A stretch of 64,000 nucleotides of DNA from Actinoplanes sp. L3-i22 (GTDB lineage Bacteria; Actinomycetota; Actinomycetes; Mycobacteriales; Micromonosporaceae), in contig NZ_AP024745.1 in assembly GCF_019704555.1 (NCBI RefSeq), positions 1,248,501 through 1,312,500 on the forward strand, read 5' to 3'. Numbering within the stretch: position 1 is the stretch's first letter; each line of letters starts with the position of its first letter. Shown piece by piece: positions 1 through 8,525 of the stretch. Position numbers and translations under genes: made by a program. The notes beneath the pieces are model-generated. The model was not told the origin of the DNA and made no database searches. It worked only from the letters and a program-made list of their open reading frames with translations.

Positions 1-60
1 GCGGGGTCCTCCGGGCAACGCGGCCCTGTCCGCAGGTCGAACTCTCGCTAACCTCTACCC

Positions 61-1539
61 GTGATGCTCAGGGGCGGCACCGTGCACCGCGTTTACAGCG
101 TGGTCGTTTTCGTGATCCTGGCGTCACTGGACAACGTCGCGATCGGGATCGTCCCGCCGCTGTACGGCAGCATCGGCGACGACTTCGGCGTCGGCGAGGG
201 CCACATCGCGCTGGCCACCACGATCATGTTCCTGGTCAGTGCGGTCGCCGCGATCGGCTGGGCGTACGCGGGCGACCGCACCGACCGCAAACCGGTGCTG
301 ATCATCGGCACGGTGATCTGGATCGCCGGCACCGCCTGGTCCGGCCTGGCCGGCGGATACCTGCCGTTCCTGTTCGCCCAGATGCTCGCCGCGTTCGGCC
401 TGGGCGCGGTCGCCTCGGTCAGCTTCTCGGTGGTCAGCGACCTGATCTCGCCGCGCCGCCGGGGCCTGGTGATGAGCTTCTGGGGCCTGTCGCAGGGCGT
501 CGGCACGCTGGCCGGCACGCTGGTCGGCGGCATTCTCGGGCACGCCGACTGGCGGCAGCCGTTCCTGGTCACCGCGGCCGCCGGGTGCGTCGCCACGCTG
601 CTGTACGTGTTCACCTACAACGTGCCGCGCGGCGAGAGTCAGCCGGAGCTGGCCGGGGTGGACTACGACGAGCGGATCCACCACGATCATCTGCCGATCA
701 TCCTGGGCCGACGGACGAACCTGTGGCTGATCCTGCAGGGCGGCACCGCGCAGATCGCGTTCGGCTCGCTGGTCTGGCTGCCGGTGCTGTTCCGGGCCCG
801 GGCCGAGGACCAGGGCTACTCGTCCGGGACCGCGGTGCTGGTCGGCAGCGTGTTCGCGACGATCTTCCAGCTCGGGGCGGCGCTGTCGATCCTCGGCGGG
901 CTGGCCGGGGACCGGTTGCAACGCCGTACGCCCCGGGGCCGGGCCCTGGTCGCGGCGGTCGGCGTGCTGGCCGCCGTACCTTTCTATGTGGTCCTGTTCT
1001 TCGTCCCGATGAAGATCACCGTGCCGGACGGCGCCGGCACCGCGGACGTGATCCGTGGCGTGCTGGACAACGTGGTGACCGAGCCGACGGTCGCGGTCTG
1101 CCTGGGCATCGCGGTCTTCGCGCTGATGCTGACCTCGGCGAACTCGCCGAACTGGTTCGCGATGATCGCCGACGTGAACCCGCCCGAGCACCGGTCCACC
1201 GTCTACAGCCTCGGCAACCTGGTCAACGGGTTCGGCCGGGCTGGCGGCAACGCGCTGGTCGGGGTGGTCTTCCAGCGGCTGTCCGGCGCGTTCCCGCCGC
1301 CGCTGAACTACGCGGTCGGGCTCGCCTCGTTCCAGTTCTTCTTCATCCCGACCGGGGTCATGTACTGGCTGGCCAGCAGGACGGTGGCGGAGGACATGGC
1401 GGCCACCCACGCCGGCCTGCTGGCCAAAGCCTCGGATCGCGCAGCGTCAGACCGCGGCCCAGACGGTGACGTCGGCCGGGACCCGGCCGTCGTCGTCGAG
1501 GGGCTCGCTGCTCAGCAGGACCCGGGCCCCGTCCGGTAG
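61..1539 (+). CDS. MFS transporter
   Basis: A major facilitator superfamily permease, predicted to move a small solute across the cytoplasmic membrane; the substrate cannot be told. The 492-residue protein is hydrophobic along most of its length with about 12 likely membrane helices, and the MFS motif A appears after helix 2 as GDRTDRKP (residues 71-78). The start could be GTG at 61 or ATG at 64; there is no clear ribosome binding site, so the transcript may be leaderless. The last ~30 residues are hydrophilic and are encoded antisense to the end of the neighbouring glycosidase gene, with which it converges and overlaps by 93 bp. Confidence 0.85.
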   Translation: MMLRGGTVHRVYSVVVFVILASLDNVAIGIVPPLYGSIGDDFGVGEGHIALATTIMFLVSAVAAIGWAYAGDRTDRKPVLIIGTVIWIAGTAWSGLAGGYLPFLFAQMLAAFGLGAVASVSFSVVSDLISPRRRGLVMSFWGLSQGVGTLAGTLVGGILGHADWRQPFLVTAAAGCVATLLYVFTYNVPRGESQPELAGVDYDERIHHDHLPIILGRRTNLWLILQGGTAQIAFGSLVWLPVLFRARAEDQGYSSGTAVLVGSVFATIFQLGAALSILGGLAGDRLQRRTPRGRALVAAVGVLAAVPFYVVLFFVPMKITVPDGAGTADVIRGVLDNVVTEPTVAVCLGIAVFALMLTSANSPNWFAMIADVNPPEHRSTVYSLGNLVNGFGRAGGNALVGVVFQRLSGAFPPPLNYAVGLASFQFFFIPTGVMYWLASRTVAEDMAATHAGLLAKASDRAASDRGPDGDVGRDPAVVVEGLAAQQDPGPVR

Positions 1540-3051
1540 CGACGCGGCGGCCTGGCCGAAATTGGTCAGCACCAGGAGCCCGCTGTTGCGGAACGCCAGC
1601 ACCTCCGCGCCGGCCGCCTCCCAGGTCAGCGACCCGTTGCCGATTCCCTGGTCGCGGCGCAGGCGCAGCGCCGAGCGGTACAGCTCGTAGGTCGAGCCGG
1701 TCACGTCGACCTGACGGTCCAGGGCGTACTCCGCCCAGGTGGTGGGCTGCGGCAGCCAGCTGTCGTCGCCGGGGCCGAAGCCGTACGACGGAGCGTCCGC
1801 CTCCCACGGGATCGGCACCCGGCACCCGTCCCGCCCGCGCTCGGCGTGCCCGGACCGCTCCCACGCCGGGTCCTGCCGGTACGCGTCGGCGAGCGTGGTG
1901 TGCTCGGGCAGGCCCAGCTCCTCGCCCTGGTACAGGTACGCCGAGCCGGGCAGCCCGAGCATCAGCAGGCTGGCCGCCCGGGCCCGGCGCAGGCCCAGCC
2001 CGGTGTCCGGCTGCGGGTCACCGATCCCGATCCCCGGCTTGCGGCCGGTCTCGGCCGGGAAGCCGAGCCGGGACGCGTGCCGGACCACGTCGTGGTTGGA
2101 GAGCACCCAGGTGGTGGTCGCGCCGACCGCGCCGGTGGCCGACAACGAGGAGTCGATCACCGCGCGCAGCTCGCGGGGGAGCCAGGGCGCCTCCAGGTAC
2201 GGGAAGTTGAAGGCCTGGTGCATCTCGTCCGGCCGGACGTAGCGGGCCAGCCGCTCCTCGGGCTGCACCCAGGCCTCGGCGACCAGGATCCGGGCGGGGG
2301 AGTAGCCGTCGAGCACGGTCCGCCACTCGCGGTAGATCTCGTGCACGCCCTCCTGGTCCCACATCGGCGGCGGGGGACCGGCCGGCTCCAGGCCGCCGAG
2401 CACCACCGACGGCGCCGTCCAGTCGGTCAGCGCGGCGTCCTTGACCAGGCCGTGCGCCACGTCGACGCGGAACCCGTCGACCCCGCGGTCCAGCCAGAAC
2501 CGCAGGATGTCGAGGAACTCGGCGCGGACCTCCGGGTGGTCCCAGTTCAGGTCGGGCTGGGTGACGTCGAACAGGTGCAGGTACCACTGGCCGTCGTCGA
2601 CCTGGTGCCACGCGGGTCCGCCGAAGACGCTCTGCCACGAGTTCGGCGGCTCGTCGCGGAAGATGTAGCGCTCCCGTTCGGGGCTGCCGGGCCCGGCGGC
2701 CAGCGCGGCCTTGAACCAGGCGTGCTCGCTGGAGGTGTGGTTCGGCACCAGATCCACAATGATCTTGAGACCCAGGTCGTGTGCCGTCGCGATCAGCTTG
2801 TCGGCGTCGCCGAGCAGGCCGAACCGCGGGTCGACGTCGCGGTAGTCGGCGACGTCGTAGCCCGCGTCGTGCTGCGGGCTGACATAGAAGGGGGAGAGCC
2901 AGACGGCGTCGATGCCGAGCTCACGGAGACGGGGCAGGCGCGCGGTGATGCCGGGCAGGTCGCCCATGCCGTCGCCGTTCCCGTCGGCGAACGAGCGTGG
3001 GTAGATCTGGTAGATGACGGCGTCACGCCACCAGGCGTCAGTGGAGGGCAT
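1447..3051 (-). CDS. GH13 alpha-glucosidase (alpha-amylase family)
   Basis: A cytoplasmic glycoside hydrolase of family 13, probably hydrolysing alpha-1,4 or alpha-1,6 glucosidic bonds of short oligosaccharides. The N-terminus AVIYQIYPRSFADGNGDG is typical of oligo-1,6-glucosidase/alpha-glucosidase members. Conserved regions are visible: DLVPNHTS (100-107), nucleophile Asp197 in GFRVDVAH, acid/base Glu259 in VAEAW, and the transition-state Asp321 in SNHDVVRH. Length (534 residues) is normal and no signal peptide is seen. It converges on an MFS transporter, which might supply a sugar, but this is inference. Exact substrate specificity is not determinable by eye. Confidence 0.9.
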   Translation of the reverse strand: MPSTDAWWRDAVIYQIYPRSFADGNGDGMGDLPGITARLPRLRELGIDAVWLSPFYVSPQHDAGYDVADYRDVDPRFGLLGDADKLIATAHDLGLKIIVDLVPNHTSSEHAWFKAALAAGPGSPERERYIFRDEPPNSWQSVFGGPAWHQVDDGQWYLHLFDVTQPDLNWDHPEVRAEFLDILRFWLDRGVDGFRVDVAHGLVKDAALTDWTAPSVVLGGLEPAGPPPPMWDQEGVHEIYREWRTVLDGYSPARILVAEAWVQPEERLARYVRPDEMHQAFNFPYLEAPWLPRELRAVIDSSLSATGAVGATTTWVLSNHDVVRHASRLGFPAETGRKPGIGIGDPQPDTGLGLRRARAASLLMLGLPGSAYLYQGEELGLPEHTTLADAYRQDPAWERSGHAERGRDGCRVPIPWEADAPSYGFGPGDDSWLPQPTTWAEYALDRQVDVTGSTYELYRSALRLRRDQGIGNGSLTWEAAGAEVLAFRNSGLLVLTNFGQAAASLPDGARVLLSSEPLDDDGRVPADVTVWAAV

Positions 3052-3077
3052 GAACCCAGCCTAGGCGGGAGCTTTCG

Positions 3078-3797
3078 TCAGTCGTCGAGGATGGCCGCGA
3101 ATCGCTCCTCGGCCAGGTCCAGCTGGTCCAGGATGTGCTCCTTGGCCTGCGTGGAGAGTGGGGTGTCCGGCCGCCCGATCAGCTCCCGCAGCTTCGGCAC
3201 CAGCGGGCGGTACTTGGTCGCCGCCCGGTGCGCCTTGTCCGGCGTGGTGTGGATCACGCCCACGCCGTTGTCGGTGAAGTCCGAGATCTTGATGATCCGC
3301 GCCCAGGGATCCCGCTCCAGACTTTCCGCGACGTGCTCCCGGTACTGCTCGTGCCGATCGCGCCCCGGGTCGAAGGCCGGATTCGTCACCGACCGGACCA
3401 GATCGGCGACCCGGGGATTGAAGCGAAGGGCCAGAGCGGCCAAGGCCGCTTCACTGCTTTTCTCGTACGGCGTGTCCAGCGCCAGCCCGGCCAGCTCCGC
3501 CGGGTGGTCCTCCACCGCGTCGTGCAGCAACGCCGCCACCAGGACGTCCACGTCCCGCACCCGGTAGTAGCGGATGATCCGGATCGCCACCCGGAGCAGA
3601 TGGTTCAGGTACGGCTCCCGCACCCGCCGGTCGTCGGCGTGCAGTGCGGCGGCCAGGTCCAGCGCCTCGACGAGGCGCTCGCGCTCGCCGGCCGGGAACG
3701 ACTCCAGCTCCAATCCGAACCGTTGCCGTAGGCCGGGCTCGCCGTACACCTCGGTGATGGCGTGCAGCGGCATCGAGAGCAGCATCTTTGGCGCCAT
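3078..3797 (-). CDS. HD-domain hydrolase resembling the ppGpp hydrolase domain
   Basis: A 239-residue stand-alone HD-superfamily metal-dependent phosphohydrolase. The arrangement EPYLNHLLRVA (His66) followed by LLHDAVEDH (His92, Asp93, Glu96, Asp97) is the HDxxED pattern of RelA/SpoT-homologue hydrolase domains rather than of generic HD proteins, and IIKISDFTDN (168-177) sits where RSH hydrolases carry their KxxDxxxN segment. There is no synthetase, TGS or ACT domain. It could therefore be a small alarmone hydrolase; another phosphomonoester or nucleotide substrate is equally possible. The ATG at 3797 lacks a good ribosome binding site; an internal ATG four codons on is an alternative. Confidence 0.7.
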   Translation of the reverse strand: MAPKMLLSMPLHAITEVYGEPGLRQRFGLELESFPAGERERLVEALDLAAALHADDRRVREPYLNHLLRVAIRIIRYYRVRDVDVLVAALLHDAVEDHPAELAGLALDTPYEKSSEAALAALALRFNPRVADLVRSVTNPAFDPGRDRHEQYREHVAESLERDPWARIIKISDFTDNGVGVIHTTPDKAHRAATKYRPLVPKLRELIGRPDTPLSTQAKEHILDQLDLAEERFAAILDD

Positions 3798-3839
3798 GCG
3801 GATCAGATATACCGGATCACCGGCCGTGACGGGGATCGA

Positions 3840-5027
3840 TCACGTGCCGGATGTGGCCGGACCCACCACCGGGCCCACTCCCGGGGTCTCCGGATCGGGC
3901 GTGTCGGCCGGCGTCCGCGGGGCCATCGGGGACACCGGGACGGTCGGCTCGGCCCCGAAGGCGAAGCCGGGGGAGACCTGCACCGAGGGCGGCATCGGGA
4001 ACGTCGGCGGCATCTGTACCGGCGGCGGCTCCGGGGCCGCCGGCGGGATCGTCGGCATCGGGACGAGCGGCGGCGCGCCGGCCACCGACGGGTCGAAGGT
4101 CGGCGGGCGCGGCGCGGGCCGGGGCGCCGGCGACGGGCGGGTGCCACCGGCCCGGCCGGACGCCATCGCGCGGGCCGCCGGGGAGAGCCGGATCGACGCG
4201 CCGAACTGCGAGGCCTGCCGCAACGTCCAGGGCTGCGGCGTCTCGGCGTGCACGCCGCGCTTCGGGGTGCCGGCCCCGTCGGTGAACTCCTCCTCGGTCA
4301 TCGCCTGCAGCGCGCTCAGCGCCACCCCGACGATGGTGGCGGCGGTCAGCAGGGTGATCGGCACGATCAGGGCGAGCGGCCGGATCCCGGCCACGCTGAC
4401 CGGGCCGGCCGCCGGGTCCAGCTCGACCGACATGGCCGCCATCCCGGTGTAGTGCATGCCGCAGACCGCGACCGCCATCACCGCGGCGGCGCCGGCCACC
4501 CGGGTCAGCCCGCGCACCGAGGTCGCGAACCACAGGGCCGTCGTGCTGGCCGCGACCGCGATCACCGCGGACGCCGCGACCAGCAGCGGGTCGTAGTGCA
4601 CGGTCGCGCCGGGCAGCCGCATGCCCTCCATGCCGGTGTAGTGCATGGCCAGCACCCCGCCGCCGGTGAGCATGCCGGCCGCGACCGTCTTGGCCGGGCT
4701 GGTCTTGCCGTGCCCGACCACCATCAGCCCGATCCCGACGGTGGCCACCGAGAAGGCCAGGCTGAGCAGGGTGACCGGGAGGTCGTACCGGACCGGGCTG
4801 TCCGGCACGTCGAAGCCGAGCATCGCCGAGAAGTGCATCAGCCAGATGCCGCCGCCCCCGATCGCGAACGCCGCGATCACCAGCCACCGGTTGCGGCGGC
4901 TACGACTGTGCACGCCGCGCGCCCGTTCGGTGCAGAGCAGCCCGAGGAACGATCCGAGGTAGGCCAGCAGGGTCGCGGCGATCGGATTGAAGGCGCCATA
5001 GGTGAAGTGGTGAACGTGAGCTGCCAC
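3840..5027 (-). CDS. MHYT-domain integral membrane sensor
   Basis: The first ~215 residues form a seven-helix MHYT domain, an integral membrane sensor proposed to bind a diatomic gas or redox signal through metal-ligating Met and His residues. The motif repeats are visible as MHFSAM (64-69), MHYTGM (128-133) and MHYTGM (191-196). The C-terminal ~150 residues are cytoplasmic, proline-rich and low in complexity, with no GGDEF, EAL or kinase domain, so the output is unknown. Such free-standing MHYT proteins with proline-rich tails are common in actinomycetes (family knowledge). A strong hairpin lies upstream, so it probably has its own promoter. Confidence 0.85.
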   Translation of the reverse strand: MAAHVHHFTYGAFNPIAATLLAYLGSFLGLLCTERARGVHSRSRRNRWLVIAAFAIGGGGIWLMHFSAMLGFDVPDSPVRYDLPVTLLSLAFSVATVGIGLMVVGHGKTSPAKTVAAGMLTGGGVLAMHYTGMEGMRLPGATVHYDPLLVAASAVIAVAASTTALWFATSVRGLTRVAGAAAVMAVAVCGMHYTGMAAMSVELDPAAGPVSVAGIRPLALIVPITLLTAATIVGVALSALQAMTEEEFTDGAGTPKRGVHAETPQPWTLRQASQFGASIRLSPAARAMASGRAGGTRPSPAPRPAPRPPTFDPSVAGAPPLVPMPTIPPAAPEPPPVQMPPTFPMPPSVQVSPGFAFGAEPTVPVSPMAPRTPADTPDPETPGVGPVVGPATSGT

Positions 5028-5127
5028 TGCTTTACCTCGCGAAACGTGGGCGATGGTCCGCGGGGTAGTGAGTCAGAAGTCAGCAGTGATTCATCGCACG
5101 TGCGGTGCGTCGGCGCACCAAAGAGAA

Positions 5128-5160
5128 CCGGGACCGTTCCAGATTTCGGAACGGTCCCGG
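5128..5160 (-). terminator. Rho-independent-type hairpin
   Basis: A perfect 13-bp inverted repeat (5128-5140 with 5148-5160) with a 7-nt loop. It lies between the stop of the GPGG small membrane gene (5201) and the start of the MHYT gene (5027), both on the minus strand, and would end the transcript coming from the nucleotidyltransferase group. Confidence 0.75.
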
Positions 5161-5200
5161 GTGCGGTTCTGAGGTGGGGTAGGGGGTGTGGGGCTGCCGA

Positions 5201-5344
5201 TCAGGTGAAGATGCTGACGCCACCGGGGCCCACGAGCAGGCCGACGATGATCAGCACGACGCCCCAGAGAATCTGCCGCCGGAAGAGCGCGAGGATACCG
5301 GCGACCACGAGGATAACGGCGAGAATCCAGAGCAGTAGGTCCAT
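5201..5344 (-). CDS. GPGG-motif small membrane protein
   Basis: A 47-residue protein, almost entirely two hydrophobic segments (about residues 3-21 and 27-40) separated by FRRQ, ending in the motif VGPGGVSIFT. Small actinobacterial membrane proteins with a terminal GPGG motif form a recognised family of unknown function. The ATG is at 5342-5344. It lies 47 bp downstream of the metallophosphoesterase gene on the same strand and is followed by a strong hairpin, so it is probably the last gene of that transcript. Function unknown. Confidence 0.75.
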   Translation of the reverse strand: MDLLLWILAVILVVAGILALFRRQILWGVVLIIVGLLVGPGGVSIFT

Positions 5345-5391
5345 GTCAGTGCTGGTACCCGGTGTCCAAAAATCGGAAACCTGGTCCTGGA

Positions 5392-6144
5392 TCACACCTT
5401 CGCAAGTTCTTTGTCCGCCGTGTCCACAGCGTCGCTGAGCAGCTGATACACGTTGTACGCCTGCTTGATAACCGGGTGCGCGACGTTGCGGACCGGCACC
5501 CCACCGGGCGTCCGGCCGCGTTCCGAGCCGTGGTGCGCGTGCCCGTGCAGGGCCAGCGCGGTCGGTGCGTCGTCGATCGCCTGGCCGAGCTGATAGCAGC
5601 CGAGGAACGCGAAGATCTCCAGCGGCTCGCCGGCCAGGGTCTCCGGGACGGGCGCGTAGTGGGTCAGCGCCACCAGGGCGTCCACCTCGACCGAGCGCAG
5701 CGCGTCGCGCAGGGCGCCGGCGTACCGCTCGGCGGTGCCGACGAAGTCCTTCATCTCGCGCTCGCCGAAGTTGCTCGCGCAGGCGCCCTTGAAGCCGCCG
5801 CCGAACCCCTTCGTCCCGGCGATGCCGAGCCGGTGCCCGTGCAGCTCCAGCACGGTCGCGCTGCCCTCCAGCACGGTGATCCCGGCGTCGGTGAGCACCT
5901 GCGTCACGTCGTCCTGCCGGTCGCTCTGGTGGTCGTGGTTGCCGAGCACCACCACGACCGGCACGCCCAGCCCGCCGAACTCGGTGGCGAAGCACTTGGC
6001 CTCGTCCACCGTGCCGTGCCGGGTCAGGTCGCCGGCGATCAGCAGCGCGTCGGCCCGCTCCGGCAGCTCCTCGAGGGCCGGCCGGTACCGGCCCACCACG
6101 TCCTTGTCCACGTGGACGTCGCCCACGGCGGCGATCCGGATCAT
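5392..6144 (-). CDS. calcineurin-like metallophosphoesterase
   Basis: A 250-residue cytoplasmic metallophosphoesterase. The metal-binding blocks are GDVH (8-11), GDL (38-40), GNHDH (68-72), and near the C-terminus HYAP and LHGHAHHG, giving a complete binuclear site. Substrate unknown (phosphodiester or phosphomonoester). The ATG at 6142-6144 overlaps the stop of the BON-domain gene by 4 bp, so translation is likely coupled; the open frame extends further upstream but only as antisense-type sequence over that gene. It belongs to a coupled group with a nucleotidyltransferase and a BON protein. Confidence 0.88.
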   Translation of the reverse strand: MIRIAAVGDVHVDKDVVGRYRPALEELPERADALLIAGDLTRHGTVDEAKCFATEFGGLGVPVVVVLGNHDHQSDRQDDVTQVLTDAGITVLEGSATVLELHGHRLGIAGTKGFGGGFKGACASNFGEREMKDFVGTAERYAGALRDALRSVEVDALVALTHYAPVPETLAGEPLEIFAFLGCYQLGQAIDDAPTALALHGHAHHGSERGRTPGGVPVRNVAHPVIKQAYNVYQLLSDAVDTADKELAKV

Positions 6145-6389
6145 GAAATCTCCTCCACCTCGGCCGGCGCCTGGGTCCGGGTGATCCCGATGTCGCAGGC
6201 GATCTCCAGGTCCGGGTAGCGCGCGGTGATCTGCCGGCAGATCTCGTCCCGGCGCTGCGCGCTCTCCACCTCGCCGCTGAGCACCAGCACGTTCTCCCGG
6301 CGCTGCACGGTCACGCCCTGCTCGGCGATCCGGTCGTGCTCGGTCAGCAGCCGCTGGATCTCGGCCTCCAGGTCGATCTGTTTCGTCAT
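6141..6389 (-). CDS. BON-like domain protein
   Basis: An 82-residue protein consisting of a single BON-like (OsmY/transport-associated) alpha/beta module: a helical N-terminus, then GVTVQRRENVLVLSGEVES, then a helix and a final strand. BON modules are thought to bind phospholipid or a ligand, and here there is no signal peptide, so a cytosolic role is likely. It overlaps both neighbours by 4 bp (stop/start ATGA), sandwiched between a nucleotidyltransferase and a metallophosphoesterase, which suggests the three products are made in fixed ratio. Confidence 0.75.
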   Translation of the reverse strand: MTKQIDLEAEIQRLLTEHDRIAEQGVTVQRRENVLVLSGEVESAQRRDEICRQITARYPDLEIACDIGITRTQAPAEVEEIS

Positions 6390-6967
6390 CTCGAGCCCTC
6401 ACCCTCGTCGGACGGCAGTGCCACCACGTCGAGCCGGTCCAGCAGAACCAGGAACGCCTCGGCGTACGGTGATTTCGCGGTCTCGCGTCGCACCCGCTCC
6501 CAGTCGATCTGCTCGCGCAGCGACCGGGCGACGGGCAGCCCGTGGGCGAAATCGCAGTGATGCTGGCTGAAGGCGAGCAGCTTGTGGATCATGAGCTGGG
6601 TGGCCGACAGCACCGGCATGTAGATCGCCTCGACCGAGATCCGCTCGGTGTCGGCCAGCGTCTCGTCGGTGACCGGCGTCTCCACCGGCCGGAAGATCAG
6701 ATCGACCATCCGGCCTTCCTCGAAGACCTTGACCAGCCAGTCCTCCGGCGGTTCCTCGGTCTCGAAGCCCACGGCGGCCAGCTCCCGCAGCGCGTGTTCC
6801 TTGTCCTGCTCGCGGATCAGAAAGTCCACGTCGTGATCGCTGGAGTGCCCGCCATGGGCGTAAACGGCAAAACTGCCGCCCAGCGCGAAAGGGATCTCCG
6901 CCGTCTTCAGAGCCGCGGCGACACGTTTCATCGTGCCGGCCAGCCCCTCGTCGACGCGGTGCGGCAT
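6386..6967 (-). CDS. nucleotidyltransferase-fold protein (MNT/AbiEii-like)
   Basis: A 193-residue protein with the minimal nucleotidyltransferase signature: GGSFAVYAHG (30-39) followed by SDHDVDFL, giving acidic residues Asp44, Asp46 and Asp48, and a later VDLIFRP strand. It looks like the stand-alone nucleotidyltransferases annotated as AbiEii/MNT-like, which transfer nucleotides to proteins, tRNA or small molecules; the acceptor here is unknown. No antitoxin-type partner (HEPN, AbiEi) is adjacent; instead it is coupled by a 4-bp overlap to a BON gene and then a phosphoesterase. It is divergent from the dTMP-kinase-like gene at 7108. Confidence 0.75.
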   Translation of the reverse strand: MPHRVDEGLAGTMKRVAAALKTAEIPFALGGSFAVYAHGGHSSDHDVDFLIREQDKEHALRELAAVGFETEEPPEDWLVKVFEEGRMVDLIFRPVETPVTDETLADTERISVEAIYMPVLSATQLMIHKLLAFSQHHCDFAHGLPVARSLREQIDWERVRRETAKSPYAEAFLVLLDRLDVVALPSDEGEGSR

Positions 6968-7107
6968 GGTGGCCTCCTGTTCCCTGTCCAGTTGATGACG
7001 ACTACCCCGGGTAGCCGCACCTTGAACCCCTGACGATCATTCTGGCCCGTTCTGCCCGCCTGACGAGGAGGAACACAGCGTGCGGGACCCGGCTACCGTC
7101 GGTTGGT

Positions 7108-7827
7108 ATGTCCTCCCCCGAGCACCGCACCATCGCCCTGGTCGGCATCGACGGCTCCGGCAAGACCACGCAGGCCCGGCTGCTCGCGGCCACGCTGGCG
7201 GGTGCGGGCCGCCCGGCGGCGTACCGGCAGAACGCCGGCGGCCGGGCCTGGTTCGGCCGGCTGGCCACCCGATTCGGCCGCCGGGACGCCGAGGACCTGC
7301 TCGGCCGCCGGACCATGCTGCTGGCCGAGTCGTTGCTGCGCTGGCTGGCCATCGCCCGGACGCTGCTGCGGCGCGCGGTCCGCCGGGAGGTCGCGGTCAT
7401 GGATCGCTTCGCGTACTGCCAGTACGCGAGTCTGCGCGCGCACGGAGCCGCCCCGGCCGCCGAGCGCCGCGCCCGCCTCGCCTACCGCCTGTTTCCGCGC
7501 CCGGACGTCACCTTCTTCATGGCGGTCGATCCGGCCGTGGCCCAGGAGCGCATCCTCCGCCGCGGCACCGACACCGAGTCGCTGGCCTATCTGACCGCCG
7601 CCGACCGCGCCTATCGCGCCCTGCCGGAGTTCGCCGATTTCGTCGTCATCGACGCGAACCGCTCACCCGAGGAGATTCAAGACCAGATCAAATTCCGGCT
7701 TTCCCGTACGGCGGAGCAGGCACAGCCGGCGCAGCGTCGGGTCCGGGTGCGGACGCTCGTGCTGGCCGGCGTGCCGGTGGTCGCCGGAGCCGCGGTGCTC
7801 GGCTGGCAGCTGGCCGAATCGCTCTGA
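7108..7827 (+). CDS. dTMP-kinase-like P-loop protein with C-terminal membrane helix
   Basis: A 239-residue thymidylate-kinase-family nucleotide kinase. The P-loop is GIDGSGKTT (13-21), the substrate-binding segment is MDRFAYCQYAS and a LID-like RRGTDTESLAY follows. Unlike canonical Tmk, it ends with a basic stretch (RRVRVR) and one hydrophobic helix of ~20 residues, which would anchor it to the membrane with the kinase domain inside. It is unclear whether it phosphorylates dTMP or another substrate. The ATG at 7108 has no ribosome binding site directly upstream; a strong Shine-Dalgarno sequence at 7066-7072 is out of frame with any nearby start. Confidence 0.8.
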   Translation: MSSPEHRTIALVGIDGSGKTTQARLLAATLAGAGRPAAYRQNAGGRAWFGRLATRFGRRDAEDLLGRRTMLLAESLLRWLAIARTLLRRAVRREVAVMDRFAYCQYASLRAHGAAPAAERRARLAYRLFPRPDVTFFMAVDPAVAQERILRRGTDTESLAYLTAADRAYRALPEFADFVVIDANRSPEEIQDQIKFRLSRTAEQAQPAQRRVRVRTLVLAGVPVVAGAAVLGWQLAESL

Positions 7828-7841
7828 GTCAGCTGTGGATC

Positions 7842-8525
7842 TCAGGCCTCGCCGTAGACCGGGATCCGGGCGCCGCTGGTCGGGGCCGAGGCGTCCGAGG
7901 CGAGGAACAGGATGGTCTGCGCGATCGCGTCCGGGCTCACCCAGCGGCTGTGGTCGGCGTTCGCCATCGAGACCCGGTTGGCCGGGGTGTCGATCACGCT
8001 GGGCAGCACCGTGTTGCAGCGCACGTGCTGCTTCTTGTACTCGACCGCGACGGTCTCGGCGAACGCCAGCACCGCCGCCTTCGACGCGACGTAGCCGGCC
8101 GCGCCGGGGAACGGCGCCACCGCGGCCCGGGACGAGACGCAGACCACCGCGCCGCCCCCGGCCGCGACCAGGTGCGGGAGCGCCGCCGCGGTGGTCAGGT
8201 AGGTGGGCCGCAGGTTGGCGGTGAACATCGCCTCGAACTCCTCGACCGGGGTGTCCGCGATCAGGCCGCTGCCGCCGTACCCCCCGACCAGATTGACCAC
8301 CGCCTTGAGCGGCGCGTCGGGATCGGCGGAAGCCGCCGCGGCAGCGGCGGCGGCGCCGGCCGGGTCGGTCAGATCGGCCGGCACGGCGACGGCGCCGGTG
8401 GGCAGCCGGTCGACGGAACCGGGACGGGCCGGGGCCACCACGCGCCACCCGGCGGCCAGGAACGCCGCGATGGTGGCGGCGCCGAGCGCGCCGGTGCCGC
8501 CCGTCACAAGAGCTGTGTTGGTCAT
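7842..8525 (-). CDS. SDR family oxidoreductase
   Basis: A 227-residue short-chain dehydrogenase/reductase. The cofactor motif GGTGALGA (9-16) is at the N-terminus and the catalytic residues are visible as Ser132 (CVSSR), Tyr145 and Lys149 (GYVASK). An NAD(P)-dependent carbonyl/alcohol oxidoreductase with unknown substrate. It converges with the dTMP-kinase-like gene (14 bp between stops). No clear ribosome binding site precedes the ATG. Confidence 0.88.
   Translation of the reverse strand: MTNTALVTGGTGALGAATIAAFLAAGWRVVAPARPGSVDRLPTGAVAVPADLTDPAGAAAAAAAASADPDAPLKAVVNLVGGYGGSGLIADTPVEEFEAMFTANLRPTYLTTAAALPHLVAAGGGAVVCVSSRAAVAPFPGAAGYVASKAAVLAFAETVAVEYKKQHVRCNTVLPSVIDTPANRVSMANADHSRWVSPDAIAQTILFLASDASAPTSGARIPVYGEA

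Noticed and set aside
6145..6402. N-terminal extension of the metallophosphoesterase
   Set aside because: The upstream in-frame codons are antisense-like reads of the BON gene; the true start is the ATG overlapping the BON stop.
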